From Liolophura sinensis (taxonomy: Eukaryota; Mollusca; Polyplacophora; Chitonida; Chitonidae): 64,000 nucleotides of DNA. How positions within the stretch are numbered: the first letter of the stretch is position 1; the number at the start of each line of letters is the position of its first letter. Positions 50,101 through 63,002 of this stretch are shown piece by piece. A program made the position numbers and the translations under genes. The stretch spans positions 30,436,470 through 30,500,469 of the forward strand of contig NC_088295.1 in the NCBI RefSeq assembly GCF_032854445.1, in the 5' to 3' direction. A model generated the notes under the pieces. The model saw nothing but the letters and a program-made list of their open reading frames with translations, ran no database searches and was not told where the DNA came from.

Positions 50101-52830
50101 TAGACTCTAGCCATTACATCCCAACACACACACCATCACCCAATTTTACTTCCTAACACTCACAGCATCACCCTATCTCACATCCTAAGCCACACACCAT
50201 CACCCTATATCACATCCTAAGCCACACACCATCACCCTATCTCACAACCCTAGACTCTAGCCATCACATCCCAACACACACACCATCACCCAATTTTACT
50301 ACCTAACACTCACAGCATCACCCTATCTCACATCCTAAGCCACACACCATCACCCTATCTCACAACCCTAGACTCTAGCCATCACATCCCGAGACACATA
50401 CCATCACCCAATTTTACTTCCTAACACTCACAGCATCACCCTATCTCACATCCTAAGCCACACGCCATCACCCTATCTCACATCCCAAACCTCCATCACC
50501 CTACCTCACAACCCTAGACTCTAGCCATTACATCCCAACACACACACCATCACCCAATTTTACTTCCTAACACTCACAGCATCACCCTATCTCACATCCT
50601 AAGCCACACACCATCACCCTATCTCACATCCCAAACCTCCATCACCCTATCTCACAACCCTAGACTCTAGCCATTACATCCCAACACACACACCATCACC
50701 CCATTTTACTTCCTAACACTCACAGCATCACCCTATCTCACATCCTAAGCCACACACCATCACCCTATCTCACATCCTAAGCCACACACCATCACCCTAT
50801 CTCACAACCCTAGACTCTAGCCATTACATCCCAACACACACACCATCACCCAATTTTACTACCTAACACTCACAGCATCACCCTATCTCACATCCTAAGC
50901 CACACACCATCACCCTATCTCACATCCTAAGCCACACACCATCACCCTATCTCACAACCCTAGACTCTAGCCATTACATCCTAACACACACACCATCACC
51001 CAATTTTACTTCCTAACACTCACAGCATCACCCTATCTCACATCCTAAGCCACACAGCATCACCCTAACACACAACCCTAGACTCTAGCCATTACATCCC
51101 AACACACACACCATCACCCAATTTTACTACCTAATACTCACAGCATCACCCTATCTCACATCCTAAGCCACACACCATCACCCTATATCACATCCTAACA
51201 CACACACCATCACCCTATCTCACAACCCTAGACTCTAGCCATCACATCCCAACACACACACCATCACCCTATCTCACAACCCTAGACTCTAGCCATTACA
51301 TCCCAACACACACACCATCACCCAATTTTACTTCCTAACACTCACAGCATCACCCTATCTCACATCCTAAGCCACACACCATCACCCTATATCACATCCT
51401 AAGCCACACACCATCACCCTATCTCACAACCCTAGACTCTAGCCATCACATCCCAACACACACACCATCACCCTATCTCACATCCTAAGCCACACACCAT
51501 CACCCTATATCACATCCTAAGCCACACACCATCACCCTATCTCACAACCCTAGACTCTAGCCATTACATCCCAACACACACACCATCACCCAATTTTATT
51601 ACCTAACACTCACACCATCACCCCATATGACATCCCAAACCTCCATCACCCTATCTCACAACCCTAGACTCTAGCCATTACATCCCAACACACACACCAT
51701 CACCCAATTTTACTACCTAACACTCACAGCATCACCCTATCTCACATCCTAAGCCACACACCATCACCCTATCTCACAACGCTAGACTCTAGCCATTACA
51801 TCCCAACACACACACCATCACCCAATTTTACTTCCTAACACTCACAGCAACACCCTATCTCACATCCTAAGCCACACACCATCACCCTATCTCACAACCC
51901 TAGACTCTAGCCATTACATCCCAACACACATACCATCACCCAATTTTACTACCTAACACTCACAGCATCACCCTATCTCACATCCTAAGCCACACACCAT
52001 CACCCTATCTCACATCCTAAGCCACACACCATCACCCTATCTCACAACCCTAGACTCTAGCCATTACATCCCAACACACACACCATCACCCAATTTTACT
52101 ACCTAACACTCACAGCATCACCCTATCTCACATCCTATGCCACACACCATCACATCCCAAGCCATACACCATCACCAAATTTCACATTCCAAGCCACACA
52201 CATCACCAAATCTCACATCCCAAGCCGCACACCATCACCCTATCTCACATCCTAAGCCACACACCATCACCAAATCTCACATTTCAAACCACACACCATC
52301 ACCAAATCTCACGTCCTAACACTCACACCATCACCCAATCTCACGTCCCAACACTCACACCATCACCCTATCTCACATCCCAACACTTATACCATCACCC
52401 TATCTCACATCCCAAGCCACACACCATCATCCTATCTCACACTCCAAGCTTCCAATCATCCCCCTATTTCCCATCCCAAGAATCCAAACAAAAAAATTCT
52501 CACATTCCAAGTCTCCAACCATCACCTTATATTACATCCCAAACCTCCATCACAATATCTCACTTCCCAAGCATCACACCATCACTCTATCTCTCATCCC
52601 AAGCCTCACATCATCACATTATATCATATCTCAACCATCCAGCCATCACCCTATCTCACATCCCAAGCCGCACGCCATCATCCTATGTCACATTCCAAGC
52701 CTTCATGACAATATCTCACATCCCAAGCCTCACACCATCAACCTATCTCTCATCCCAACACTCATACCATCTCCCTATCTCACATCCCAACAATCATACC
52801 ATCTGCCTATCTCACATCCCGACCTATATA
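47185..52830. repeat. Large G-poor tandem array (about 30-bp units)
   Basis: Units of the type caccatcaccctatctcaca plus tcctaagcca. From about 48.95 to 52.13 kb they form a higher-order unit of about 118-150 bp containing cctagactctagccattaca and cccaattttacttcctaac, repeated more than 20 times. The plus strand is nearly free of G. A non-repeat island lies at about 47410-47760. A 100-bp block (catttagagct...agctcacgat) is duplicated at about 47755 and 48205. Confidence 0.93.
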
Positions 52831-53642
52831 AATGCTCAAAAATATATAGTGATTTGGTGTCAATTTAACCGGCTCCATAGTAGTAATTCAGTTAGCTCAG
52901 TAACATATCGCCGGAGCCCCTGAAATCATTTTGCTTAATTAATTTCAGACATGTAAAAGCGGATTATTCTTCCGATAAACACACTTTTCCATTTTCCCGG
53001 AAACTACATCATTAACTGGTTTCAGTTTCGCTTCCTCGATTGTTCCATGTCAGTATATTGTCGAATACTGGGATTATAATAGCAGTTCAGATATGAGGGG
53101 TGAATTAAGCCCTTCAATATGGTTTTCTTAATCGAGCATTGATTCATACCGCGAAAGCCTATAAGCGAAATCTGACATCACCAGTAGGTCACGTGAGCTG
53201 ATCATGTTGCATATATTTGCTTGAATAATCATATGTTCACGCCACAGAAGGGACAGCTTTCTAGTCAGGTTTGTTTCAAGTATTAGTACGTTTACCAGGA
53301 AATGTTACATTTGATATGGATCGCAACACGCGATGTTGCGAAATGGCTGTACGTAGAAAGCAGTCATTGAAAACGAAACTTGCTACTGAATGACTCATTC
53401 AACTTTACACATTGTTGAGAATCGTTTTGTTTCCTGTGTCCTCATAAAGAAGCATAACTGTATTTGTACATTGTTCACACGTTTATATAGTAGATGATCT
53501 TGACAAACTGACCAGATCCGAAGTGCTTCAGACAGCTTATTCATGCACGCCTTTAGAGTGTAGCACTGGCTATCGTAAGGTGAGTCACACGGGTTTTGCA
53601 TGTTTTATTTAAAGTATGGAATTATTCCTGTGGATTTCGTTT

Positions 53643-53940
53643 CAGCAGCTGAAACACCCCACAATATGTAAGACTGTGCCCAGCAGCTGAAACACCCTAC
53701 AATATGTAAGATTGTGCCCAGCAGCTGAAACACCCTACAATATGTAAGATTATGCCCAGCAGCTGAAACACCCCACAATATGTAAGATTGTGCCCAGCAG
53801 CTGGAACACCCAACCGTATGTAAGATTGTGCTCAACAGCTGATGTCAGAGGGTCTCTCTCTATGATTCAGCAGCTGAAACACCCCACCGTATGTAAGATT
53901 GTCCTCAACAGCAAATGCCAGAGGGTCTCTCTCTGTGAAC
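53643..53940. repeat. 38-bp tandem repeat
   Basis: Five 38-bp units (cagcagctgaaacaccctac, aatatgtaagattgtgcc) at 53643-53832, then a related composite with agagggtctctctct twice. Confidence 0.92.
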
Positions 53941-54495
53941 GAATCTACTTGCTAATAGACTGAGCGTAACCTGCATTCTTTTTTGTACGTTGACACGTAT
54001 ATATGTACAGTGTAGGCTTGAGTGTATGTTCTACATATACCCATATATACAAGTACACATAGCCAGGCAGAAAATGTAGTATTAATACAGTCGGTGTGTG
54101 ATCCCGTGCTATGTACGCTATGAAGGCATGAAGATATAATCTGAAGTAGATACATGGGTAAGAGGAGTGCTGTAAAAAGGATATGAAAAGGTGCAAAATG
54201 CATAAACTCGAACTGAATGAGCGCTAAATGTAAATAAACATGGGACATGTTCTTTGCCGACTCCAATGGTCTGAGGCTATGTCCAGTGTTACTGGGTGCA
54301 GATGCCATGAAACTGTAGGCTATTGTATCGTTCAGGGTGAGTAAGAGGCATATGACAAGGCCGCTAAACGCTTACCTTTTCCCGCCAGTCCGCGCGTAGT
54401 TCGTTTGTCTATACGGTTGCTATCTCATTTATAGGTTATTGCGTTTGGTGAGGTGCCGAGGGGAGTGGTGGGGGGCGAGTGGTAGAAAATTCAAA

Positions 54496-54506
54496 GGGGA
54501 ATCCCC
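54496..54506. promoter_or_regulatory. Palindromic NF-kappaB-type site
   Basis: GGGGAATCCCC fits the kappaB consensus and is palindromic apart from its centre; gaaatttccc follows 9 bp later. The surrounding 54440-54600 is CpG- and GC-rich for this window and could be the SH2-gene promoter. The nearest recognised SH2 exon is 3.5 kb downstream. Confidence 0.35.
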
Positions 54507-54539
54507 GTGAAATTTCCCATTTGGCGGCGATCAACTAAC

Positions 54540-54639
54540 GCGCGCGTATAGAACGGTGCATGCGCTGTGCGCAGTACATTTAGCATGAAATCTGGCTGGT
54601 GCGATCTGATTGAGTCCAACAATTTGCGGTCAAGCCATG
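54540..54639 (+). other. Possible first exon of the SH2 gene
   Basis: A CpG-rich stretch ends in aagccATG|GTGAGT, a strong donor at 54640. Joined directly to 58039, that ATG would meet a stop at once, so if used this exon would be 5' UTR or belong to another transcript. Low confidence. Confidence 0.25.
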
Positions 54640-57600
54640 GTGAGTGTTAGACCTTGAGCACAAAGGATTCGACCGGAAGCGTCGTTACACCAACATGTCA
54701 GTCAGGATTGTATCATTGTTCCTGTTTTTTTTCCTGGCTAGTATTCTTGTCATTCGACCCTATAAACTTTTATAAAGGAATAAGGACTGCAGTAAATGAT
54801 CATATCCGTTTGCCTGTACACACGACGACATTTGTTGCAAACACTGTACAATGACACAGGCTTTTTGAGCTTACGCTGTATGGGTGAGTATTGTCCAAGT
54901 ATTTATCTCCCAGATCTGATGGATGTTTAAAGCATTTAGATATTTACATTCGTGGATGACATAAGTATGTTAAACCAATTTACATTTCTATTTGGTTTTA
55001 AATAAAATCTTCACTGAAGAGTATTCAAACTTTGGAGCACCTCGATACCCGTTCTCCTGGTAGAGTAATCATGAGCATCCCCCTATAGGCCATAACCACA
55101 CGGGATTTAGCAAAGGCTCTTTTTTAAAAAAATCTATACTGGAAATCAGCAGATATGTCTGCTGATCAAAATCTAGTATATGCTAAAACTAAGTCATACC
55201 TACCAGTATTCTTTATACCAGAAATCCAGTCTTGTGCGGGCATACATAGCACATATATATTTGTTTTTCTTTCTCGGAACCTTCATTACAGAATCACGCA
55301 GTTTCCAAATAGCTGGCATGTAAACAACATTGCCTAACCAAATCCCAATCTGAACAGCAAATAATTTACATCAGTAGCCCAAGTATGTTACTTTACAGGT
55401 AGTGTAGCATATATTAGGCGTTTATGATTTCCATTTGTGCAGTATATGAATAGCTTATGTACGAAAACACTGGACACAGTTGTATAGAGTTATGGCACAC
55501 AATTCGGTACATTTCATACTTGCCCAGTCATTAAATCTGACACGCTGCTTTTCAAGTGGTATAACGCATTTGGATGGTTTGTCACGATGACACGGCTGAG
55601 CACTCATCATAGCTGGTAAAGCAGTTGACAGGGTACTATATCATTTATAAGCGTCATGTCCGACCTACATGTTGGTCCAGAATAAATTAAGCCGTCTTAG
55701 GTAGCACATTTCACACACTCGGCTTTTCAACTACCTCCTCTCCGCGCAGGGAGCCTTGCGTTATAGCCTTGTGGCGTCCAGTAAATTGTAATCATTTTAA
55801 CATCACTTCATTGTTTGTACATAATCCCGTTTATTCCCTGGCACTCGTGGGCTTATTCGTTGCTACCGTTTAAGTATTTTACATGAACAGTTGGAATAAA
55901 ACAAGGTGTACCTTGATATCTATCAGTGCTATTCTTTCTTTGAAATCGAGTAGACAGAAGTAATTATTTTCTCACAGATTCATTCCGTTGAAATGGATCG
56001 AAAATAAAAGTATACCTGAGAACTGAATGTATGTTAAGTATATTTATCAGCTTCTTATCCGTTCCTCGACTAATTCGTGCATCTGAAAACTGATAACAAA
56101 ATTGCGATAGGCCTTTAGTACATTTTCTTACATCAGACCATTGTGTTTACATTTCTTACATCAGACCATTGTGTTTACATTTCTTACATCAGACCATTGT
56201 ATTTACATTTGGCTTCAGTTCTGTTTAACCTCCACGGGTTGTATTTAACAACACACTGACAAAATACTATGCACAGACTCACATTATTCAACGGTATCCT
56301 TTGATGTACACCATGTGCTTCTAATTCCACTTTTATAAAGTGATTCCTGAACTACAAAATATGCTTATTTGAACTTTTTATCATTTTTTTTTTCAGTTTA
56401 TCTTCACAATTCTGTTTGAACTGTTTGTGGTGATTTTTATTACCGCTATACATCTGCTTGATGTAAGCATATCACCGCTGTTTAGCTTTCTGTGGAAGAT
56501 ACATTTACCGTACAGTCTTCCTCACTGACAAACTTACAAATGCGTTACCAAAACCACAACTTAACAGCTTAAGTGTTGGTTTCTCTTAGTCTATATCACA
56601 AACATGAACTGTTTGCTTGAAGCTATCCTTAAATGTGCTGCTTATAATTTTACAATTCACCAACTGTATTAACATTAACTTACGGTGGTAGACATTGATG
56701 ACAGTCGGGGTTTAATTTTTTGCTGTGTATGTTATTCTACAAATATGCATGTGTCTTCTGATGCGTCTGTTTTCAAAGGAAGTGCGGGGTGTACATCTAA
56801 AAACAACGGCCCAAACTCATTCACATAACATAATGTAGATTATATCACTAATAAATATCATTACAATAGATATTACTATTCCTTCAGATTTAAAAGAGCC
56901 TACATATTCTAGTAGACACCCCTTTTGTAGACCGGAATGTATGTACTATCGATAAGTCTCCACATAGTACAATTTGATAAAGTTCAGAGTTGATTAAGTC
57001 CGCATACACTTAATGTGAATGCTGTGAAAACCTTTATTATACTAATAGATCCTCACTAAGTCAATATTGTTAAACCTTCATTATGCCAACAGATCCACAC
57101 TTCAGTACTGTAAGTCAGTACCGCTGAACCTTTATTATACTTTGATCTGAGTTAGTATTGTCTTCATTAAATCGGTATTTGGTGAAGAATGGAATTACTG
57201 ACAACCCCAGGTTACCTGAGTTCTGGAAAATGTATAATGGCATAATCTGTTCGGGTGGATTTGATATATCTGAGATTAAGAATCCGTATATCTTAATCCC
57301 AGGATATATATATAATCACTCTACGTATACATGAGTGTTGCCTTCGTACAGATTTGCTCAATTCTTCAGTGATGGTTATCTCCCCTGCTCCCTTAAAAGC
57401 GACACATATGTTAAGAGTGGTGTGAAACTCTAACGACATAATACATAGACATAAAACAGAAGTGATATTCACTGAGACACTTCTCCGTATTTTATCAGAC
57501 CTGTTTACGTCAATTTGCAAATGGATGCCTTCAGAAATATTTGGAGTCATAACGTATAGGCCAGGTGAAACATGCATATGTCAACTCATTCATGTTTACT

Positions 57601-58038
57601 CTTACATCTATGATTGATAAGTATATGTCAATGTTGAAAATACCATATTTCGGTTTTCTTGTCTGTAAATACTAAAGTCATGTTTGGCTTACGGCAAACT
57701 ATTGCGCTCTAAAATTAACAACAAGAAAATTGAGGTATAAGGCAGCAATTTAGCGTAGGTTTATACGACATTAAATAGTGTTTTGTCATGTTTGTTTGAT
57801 TATTTTTCCCGTCTGTCCACTGTGTCTGCTTATACTATCGACCTAAACAAGTGACTTAGGTAAAAGAATTACACCCAACTGGAGGGAAAGAAAGAACGGT
57901 GGCTCAAATAACAGCTACATATTCGCACCCTGAAGGCCTAAGCACATTCGCTGCGGCATTTGGTCAAGAAGTTTTGAACCATAAGGAGGATTTCGTTTTG
58001 TTTTTTAGTTTCTTATTTTTCTTTTCTTGCTGTTGCAG
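54640..58038. other. Probable first intron or upstream region of the SH2 gene
   Basis: AT-rich with the 28-bp repeat at 56125 and degenerate repeats around aacctttattatac at 57015-57150. No exon recognised. Confidence 0.4.
56125..56209. repeat. 28-bp tandem repeat, 3 copies
   Basis: ttcttacatcagaccattgt plus gtttacat, three times at 28-bp spacing, nearly identical. Confidence 0.92.
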
Positions 58039-61000
58039 TGGTAAAATAATGGCTACCGGTACCAGTTCAGGCCGGCCGGTGGAGAACGATGAGACAGGGG
58101 CTTGTGGGGTGGTGCAGAGTACTGAGGCTTGTGAGGTGGTGCCAGATAATGGGACGAGCAGCCGAGGACCGATATGCCAGGATTTGAGGCCGCATGAACC
58201 CGTGCACAAAAGAGTGGACCGGGCCAAATCCTTCAACACGCCGTGTAGTGCCGACTGTGAGTTCATATTTTCGCTTGTGAAATAGAGCACTGAACCCAGA
58301 GGATGCTTATATAAGCATGCGGGCCTATGGCATGTCTTTAAATAAGATGGAGCCTGCAATAAAACTGTCATTGTGGGAATTTTTAAAGCATTTTTTTTAT
58401 TTACTTCATTGATGTTTTACGCCGTACTCAAGAATATTTCACTTATACGACGGCGGTCAGCATTATGGTGGAAGGAAACCGGGGGAAATCCACGACCATC
58501 CGCAGGTTGCTGGAACTTTTAAAGGAAGTGATGAAATAAATCAGTTCCCTTGGAGTGAAAACTTAAACTACACTGTTAATTATGCTGAATTGAAATAATG
58601 ATCTTGATTTATGGGACACAAAATATAAAGCACTTTACATCCGTGTAAATATTTATATCATTCCATTAACGGAATATTCATCTGTATCTGAAATTCAGGT
58701 TATCTTAAATCTGTATCTGTCCACAATTTCTAGGTGATTATATGTCCACTGAGAAGAAAAATTATTTCGGGGGAAAACTGCAAGAGTTTTGGGAGTCTAT
58801 CCCAGAATCTCCGAATGCCTGTTATCACTGGAAGGTAAGTACATGTAGTTTGTGAGTTTGACATGATAAAATTTGCCACTGTCTAGAAGAGTTAGGTCCA
58901 TATGCGAGATATTTCGGTAACAGTAGTGCTACGAAGGAGAAGCTTCGAGTTAAAATGTCCTATCCTTGAGGTCATTCTCCCGTTTCAAAGGTGCGCTTTT
59001 AGGAGCAAGCTGTGATTAGGTAATACCTCAAAAAAAGACCAGTAGCAAGTTAACGTGGCATAAGCTAAATGAAGACTTAGCTTTAAGATTGATTTTAAAT
59101 TATTTGGAAAGTCCAGGATAAACGTTATGTATTTTTTATCCATTGGGAAATAATTTTAAAATCCTGGTCCTAATTAAATATACAATAGACAGCTTCGGCG
59201 AATTCTTAAGCTGAAATTATGTGCTTCATTCAAGATGTTTCAACAGTTCTGCGACTCTCAAAAGCTAATATCGTGCTTTTTTCCCCATTTTAATGCCTAG
59301 AAAATATTCTGCATGTTTAATAGGCGAGGTTCCACCTCTCGTAGTTTCACGCCTCTAAAACTAATCTTGCATTATGTCACGTAGTCTATTTCGTGTTACA
59401 AGGCAAACCTATAACTGTAACATGGGGACTGAAAGAAGTTTCAATTACAAAATGTAATTTGAAGTAGACTAACAGTGGAAAAAGGTGAACATTCGAGCAA
59501 GTTCCTAAGGGAACGAGGTGTCATTTCTGTTTTTGGAACAATGTGAGATAGGTTAATGTCAACAAAGGTTGCCTATTTATCTGGCCCCGCCTATCGTGAA
59601 CGGAGCTATTAGCGCCACCTGACGTCAGTGGGGTGGTGGTGGGGGAACCAGCCAGGGTTGTTACACTGTCCACAAGTGACGTGGTACCTTAATACCATAT
59701 ACCTGGCTAATAACATGTTTACTTGATGTGAATTTGAACGGTAGTTTTTGTTTTAAGTAAAGACGGTGTTTTGGTGTTGCAGAGCTGGAAAATGTGAAGG
59801 AAGCAATAAAAACGAGGTATGCAAAGCTAAAGTCTGTGGACAATTCAAGGGTTGCAGAAGCTACTCTGTCCAGGTAAGCCAACTAAACTCGGTTTGTGGA
59901 CAGTTATGATCTATTTCATCATCTCAACAGAAATACATCATTTGGTTTCTTTTTGTAAAGCTTACCACACAGTCACTTTTGCCTCCATTTCTTGACTAGC
60001 TTGGGTGGATCCCTACATATGCTGCTGTTGGTTTCAGAACAGGTTCTTTTAAGCCATCGATGTACAATTTGACTGGCAAACTGCATGACGAGTGTATACG
60101 CAAGAGTTTGCAGTACTTAAAGGCAGAGAAACGTATTCTTTACAGACAAATGTAGTAAATCTAAAAATAAATACTATATACAAATACAAGTACTACTGAT
60201 GGCTTACTGTATGGACTTTTAATTACGTACCGATACACTCATTTTAGTTGTAACCTTACATCACGTCTGGAGTTTGTTTTATTGGCTTCTTTTCACACTT
60301 TTGCGACGAAAAAGAAAATCGGGTGGTGATTTTGTATCTAACGTACCTAGCGTATGTACGTAATTGGCTGTAAGTTTGGACAGAACGAATCTGTTTATCT
60401 ACAGAAAAAAACATTCAGACCAAGCTGCAAGCAAATCCAGTAATAAAATACACCATTTATTACTACGATGAAATAACTTTCGAGTTAGTTTTAAAAAGTA
60501 TAAATATCGCGTGCATTTACACATAACTAACGTGTACGACTGTGTGTAACTACCATGACAGCCTGCGTTGGAAAAATAACATCGCCGTAATTAGTTGAAG
60601 AGATAATACCGGAAATGTTGGTAAAAACATCCACATTCGCTAACCAAATCAATTTTTTGTGTATTTATCAAGAATCACTTATATGATTTATAGTGTTCAA
60701 ATGCGTGCGTGCTTGGGGTTTAAGGTCGCACTTAACAATTTTTCAGTCATATGACGACGATGGAGTCCTTAGAGTGCATGTAATGTGCTTCCTTGTCTTT
60801 TATCTAGTGCTGCTTCACTGAGACGACATAACGAAGACAAGTAAGTCGCCCCACCCGAGTTATTAAACTGATACGGGTCAACTAGTCGTTGCACCATCTC
60901 CTCACTGCTAAACGCCAAGCGAGGAAGCTACAACTTCCTCTTTTAAGGTCTTAGGTGTAACCCAACCCAGGGTTGACCCTGTATCTACCGCCCCTGGAGC

Positions 61001-63002
61001 GGACGCTCTAACAACCGGGGCGGTAGGTAGTATTAAAATGGTTCTATAGTTTGAAAAAGTTATAATGTGGCCCGCTATACAAATTTTAGTAACTGGTTTT
61101 AAACGGTAACACGTGCTCGGATGAGTCTGATATTTTGTGACAAGAAATGATTTGGGATATTTTAGCATAATAGAAAAATTCGACTAGATATACGTTGATT
61201 TTACCAAAGAATCCCGGGTATAGCGCGCCTGTACGGTAATAGAAACTGAGCCCCGCTGAAACCTTATTATCATGTTTCCAGATTTAAATCAGAATGAAAG
61301 CACACTTTTGGTGAAGTTAGAAAACTTCCTAAAACTGGTAAAGTGCTTTGGACCATTTGGAGAAACCAACGGACAGTGTTATACGCTGACACAGGTAATT
61401 TACCCATTCTATTCAGCTGTGTAATGTTCATTTTAGGAGAATGAGCGGTGTTAAGCAACTATCAAATAAATAAACAACTTTTTATTAGACGCTCAGCCAG
61501 TAATGCATATAATCACGACGTGGCGCAAACATTTTTTCATCGTAGTAACCTATTGTTTATTTCTTGAAAAAAACTAATCTCCTTGGACATATAAATGAAG
61601 ACCTTTTTCTTTTCTTTTTTTTTAACCAGTTTGAAAAGTTTCTAACGCAGTCTGCACGCAAGATTGGAACGTCAAAAATCAGGTACCCTGTGAAAATTTA
61701 ATGCATAAAGCGCTGGAGGAACAAGTTAGTATTTGTTTCTCCTTTTAGTGAAAACAGCTGCTCAGAACGCAATGTGTATAGGCAGTCAGACGGGGTTTTC
61801 ATACAAGAACTATGTGGGGACCATTCAGATCCCCATGTGGTCAGCGCTGCGCAATATCCCAGAAGCCTCTCAGCAATGTGGTCGCTGTGAGCCTCTCCGG
61901 CCGTACGTGGAGGAAATCTGGAGGAAATTGTGTCACAGAATTGAACTATACCGCCTTTAATTGACCCAGTTCTTGGTAAAAAGCGTTCCTTAAATTTGCA
62001 GCTAAAATAGCTACAGTTGGGATCGAATCCGTGATCTGTTTGGTCAAGAGCAGGTTGGCTGCGGCGAAAAGAACGTTTAAGTCAACTGACACAGTGACGG
62101 TTCTGTTCAGTGAAGAATCCAACGATGCTTGGCCTTCCCCTTTCCCTGCTTGTTCCTATTTAGGTACCATGCTTACCACGCTTTTGACACACAGCAGAAC
62201 AAAATGGTAGTACTGATCTACTCTCGTTGGCGATTTTTTTCACAGTGTATCTGTATAATCTGTTACAGCTGGTTTGCGGGAGACATAAGTAGGGAACAGG
62301 CAGAAGTCTATCTGGAGGGTCAGCGTAAGGGCACATACCTGTTACGGTAAGGCAAACCAGTAATATGGCCGTAAGCTTCATGTAAGGCGAAACCAGGCTT
62401 ATACATGTTATCATATAAATACGTAGGTGTCATTTTTTTTTTAAAATTCGCATTACATGAACTGTATTCGGCAGTTTGCCTTGAAATAACCCCTGTCATA
62501 ATCAGGCATAGCTCAGGTCAATTTAACTCTCCGGCATATCATGGAAATCCTCTATACTTTGTTTTATTATTATTACTAATGTTACTCATGTGCTTGTCGG
62601 CATAAAAACAAGTTTGTACGTATTGATCGCCTTGAGTGCAAAGTCTTATTTAACATGCATGTAAGCAGATATATATTTTAATCTGCTTAAAATTAATTTT
62701 TAAAATTTAGAATTAATATATTTTAATTCAGATTTTAATCAAATCTGAATATGTAAGCCAAATATTCAAATAAGTAGAAAATGACACCGACTAAGTAATT
62801 TACAACTGAATATATGTGGTCCTTGTATATGAATTTGCACTGAGTTAACCATATAACGCCCTTGTGTCATTTTTCCATAGCTATAATCAATGCAGTGGTC
62901 ATTTGTTTTTCTTTGGGCAGGCTAAGCCAGTCAGAGTTTGGGGCCTTCGCCTTGTCTGTGGTAGCGGTCGAAGGAGAGCCACCGCTTCATGTAATGTTTA
63001 AG
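58039..63002 (+). CDS. SH2-domain protein, partial (3' end beyond window)
   Basis: Exons supported by splice sites and phase: 58039-58256 (ATG at 58049, MATGTSSGRPVEN), 58734-58834 (ends CYHWK), 59785-59873 (LENVKEAIKTRYAKL), 61282-61394 (LVKLENFLKLVKCFGPFGE), 61630-61682 (FEKFLTQSARKIG), 62269-62346 and 62921-63002. The last two encode the first half of an SH2 domain: WFAGDISREQAEVYL, then GTYLLRLSQ with the phosphotyrosine-binding Arg, then GAFALSVVAVEGE. The 59785 exon ends in phase 2 whereas the 61282 exon needs phase 1, so one short exon between them was not found. The SH2 C-terminal half is not visible after 63002 and probably lies past the edge. A helical linker directly before the SH2 domain is loosely STAT-like, but I do not assign a family. 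Expected role: phosphotyrosine-dependent signalling adaptor. Confidence 0.75.
58388..58518 (-). mobile_element. SINE family 1 tail fragment
   Basis: Reverse 3' half only (ttttacgccgtactcaagaa to accatccgcaggttgctgg). It lies in the first coding intron of the SH2 gene. Confidence 0.8.
60638..61150. repeat. Same MITE-like repeat, interrupted by a SINE
   Basis: The left arm (aaatcaattttttgtgtattt) and right arm (gaaaaagttataatgtggcc, gatattttgtgacaag) match 15868-16100. Positions 60704-61027 are the inserted SINE. Confidence 0.65.
60704..61027 (-). mobile_element. tRNA-headed SINE, family 2, full length and nested
   Basis: In reverse, the head reads gttagagcgtccgctcc and gggtcaaccctggg. The tail side is ggggtttaaggtcgcactt. 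It is flanked by tagtgttcaaatg (60691-60703) and tagtattaaaatg (61028-61040), a 13-bp duplication with two mismatches. It interrupts a repeat that is uninterrupted at 15868-16100. Confidence 0.85.
61838..61918 (+). mobile_element. SINE family 1 fragment
   Basis: A short piece of head and body (agaagcctctcagcaatg, then cctctccggccgtacgtgg) with an internal deletion. It lies in an SH2-gene intron. Confidence 0.65.

Noticed and set aside
37334-52830. CRISPR-like repeat spacing
   Set aside because: Repeats are contiguous with no unique spacers, and the window is eukaryotic.
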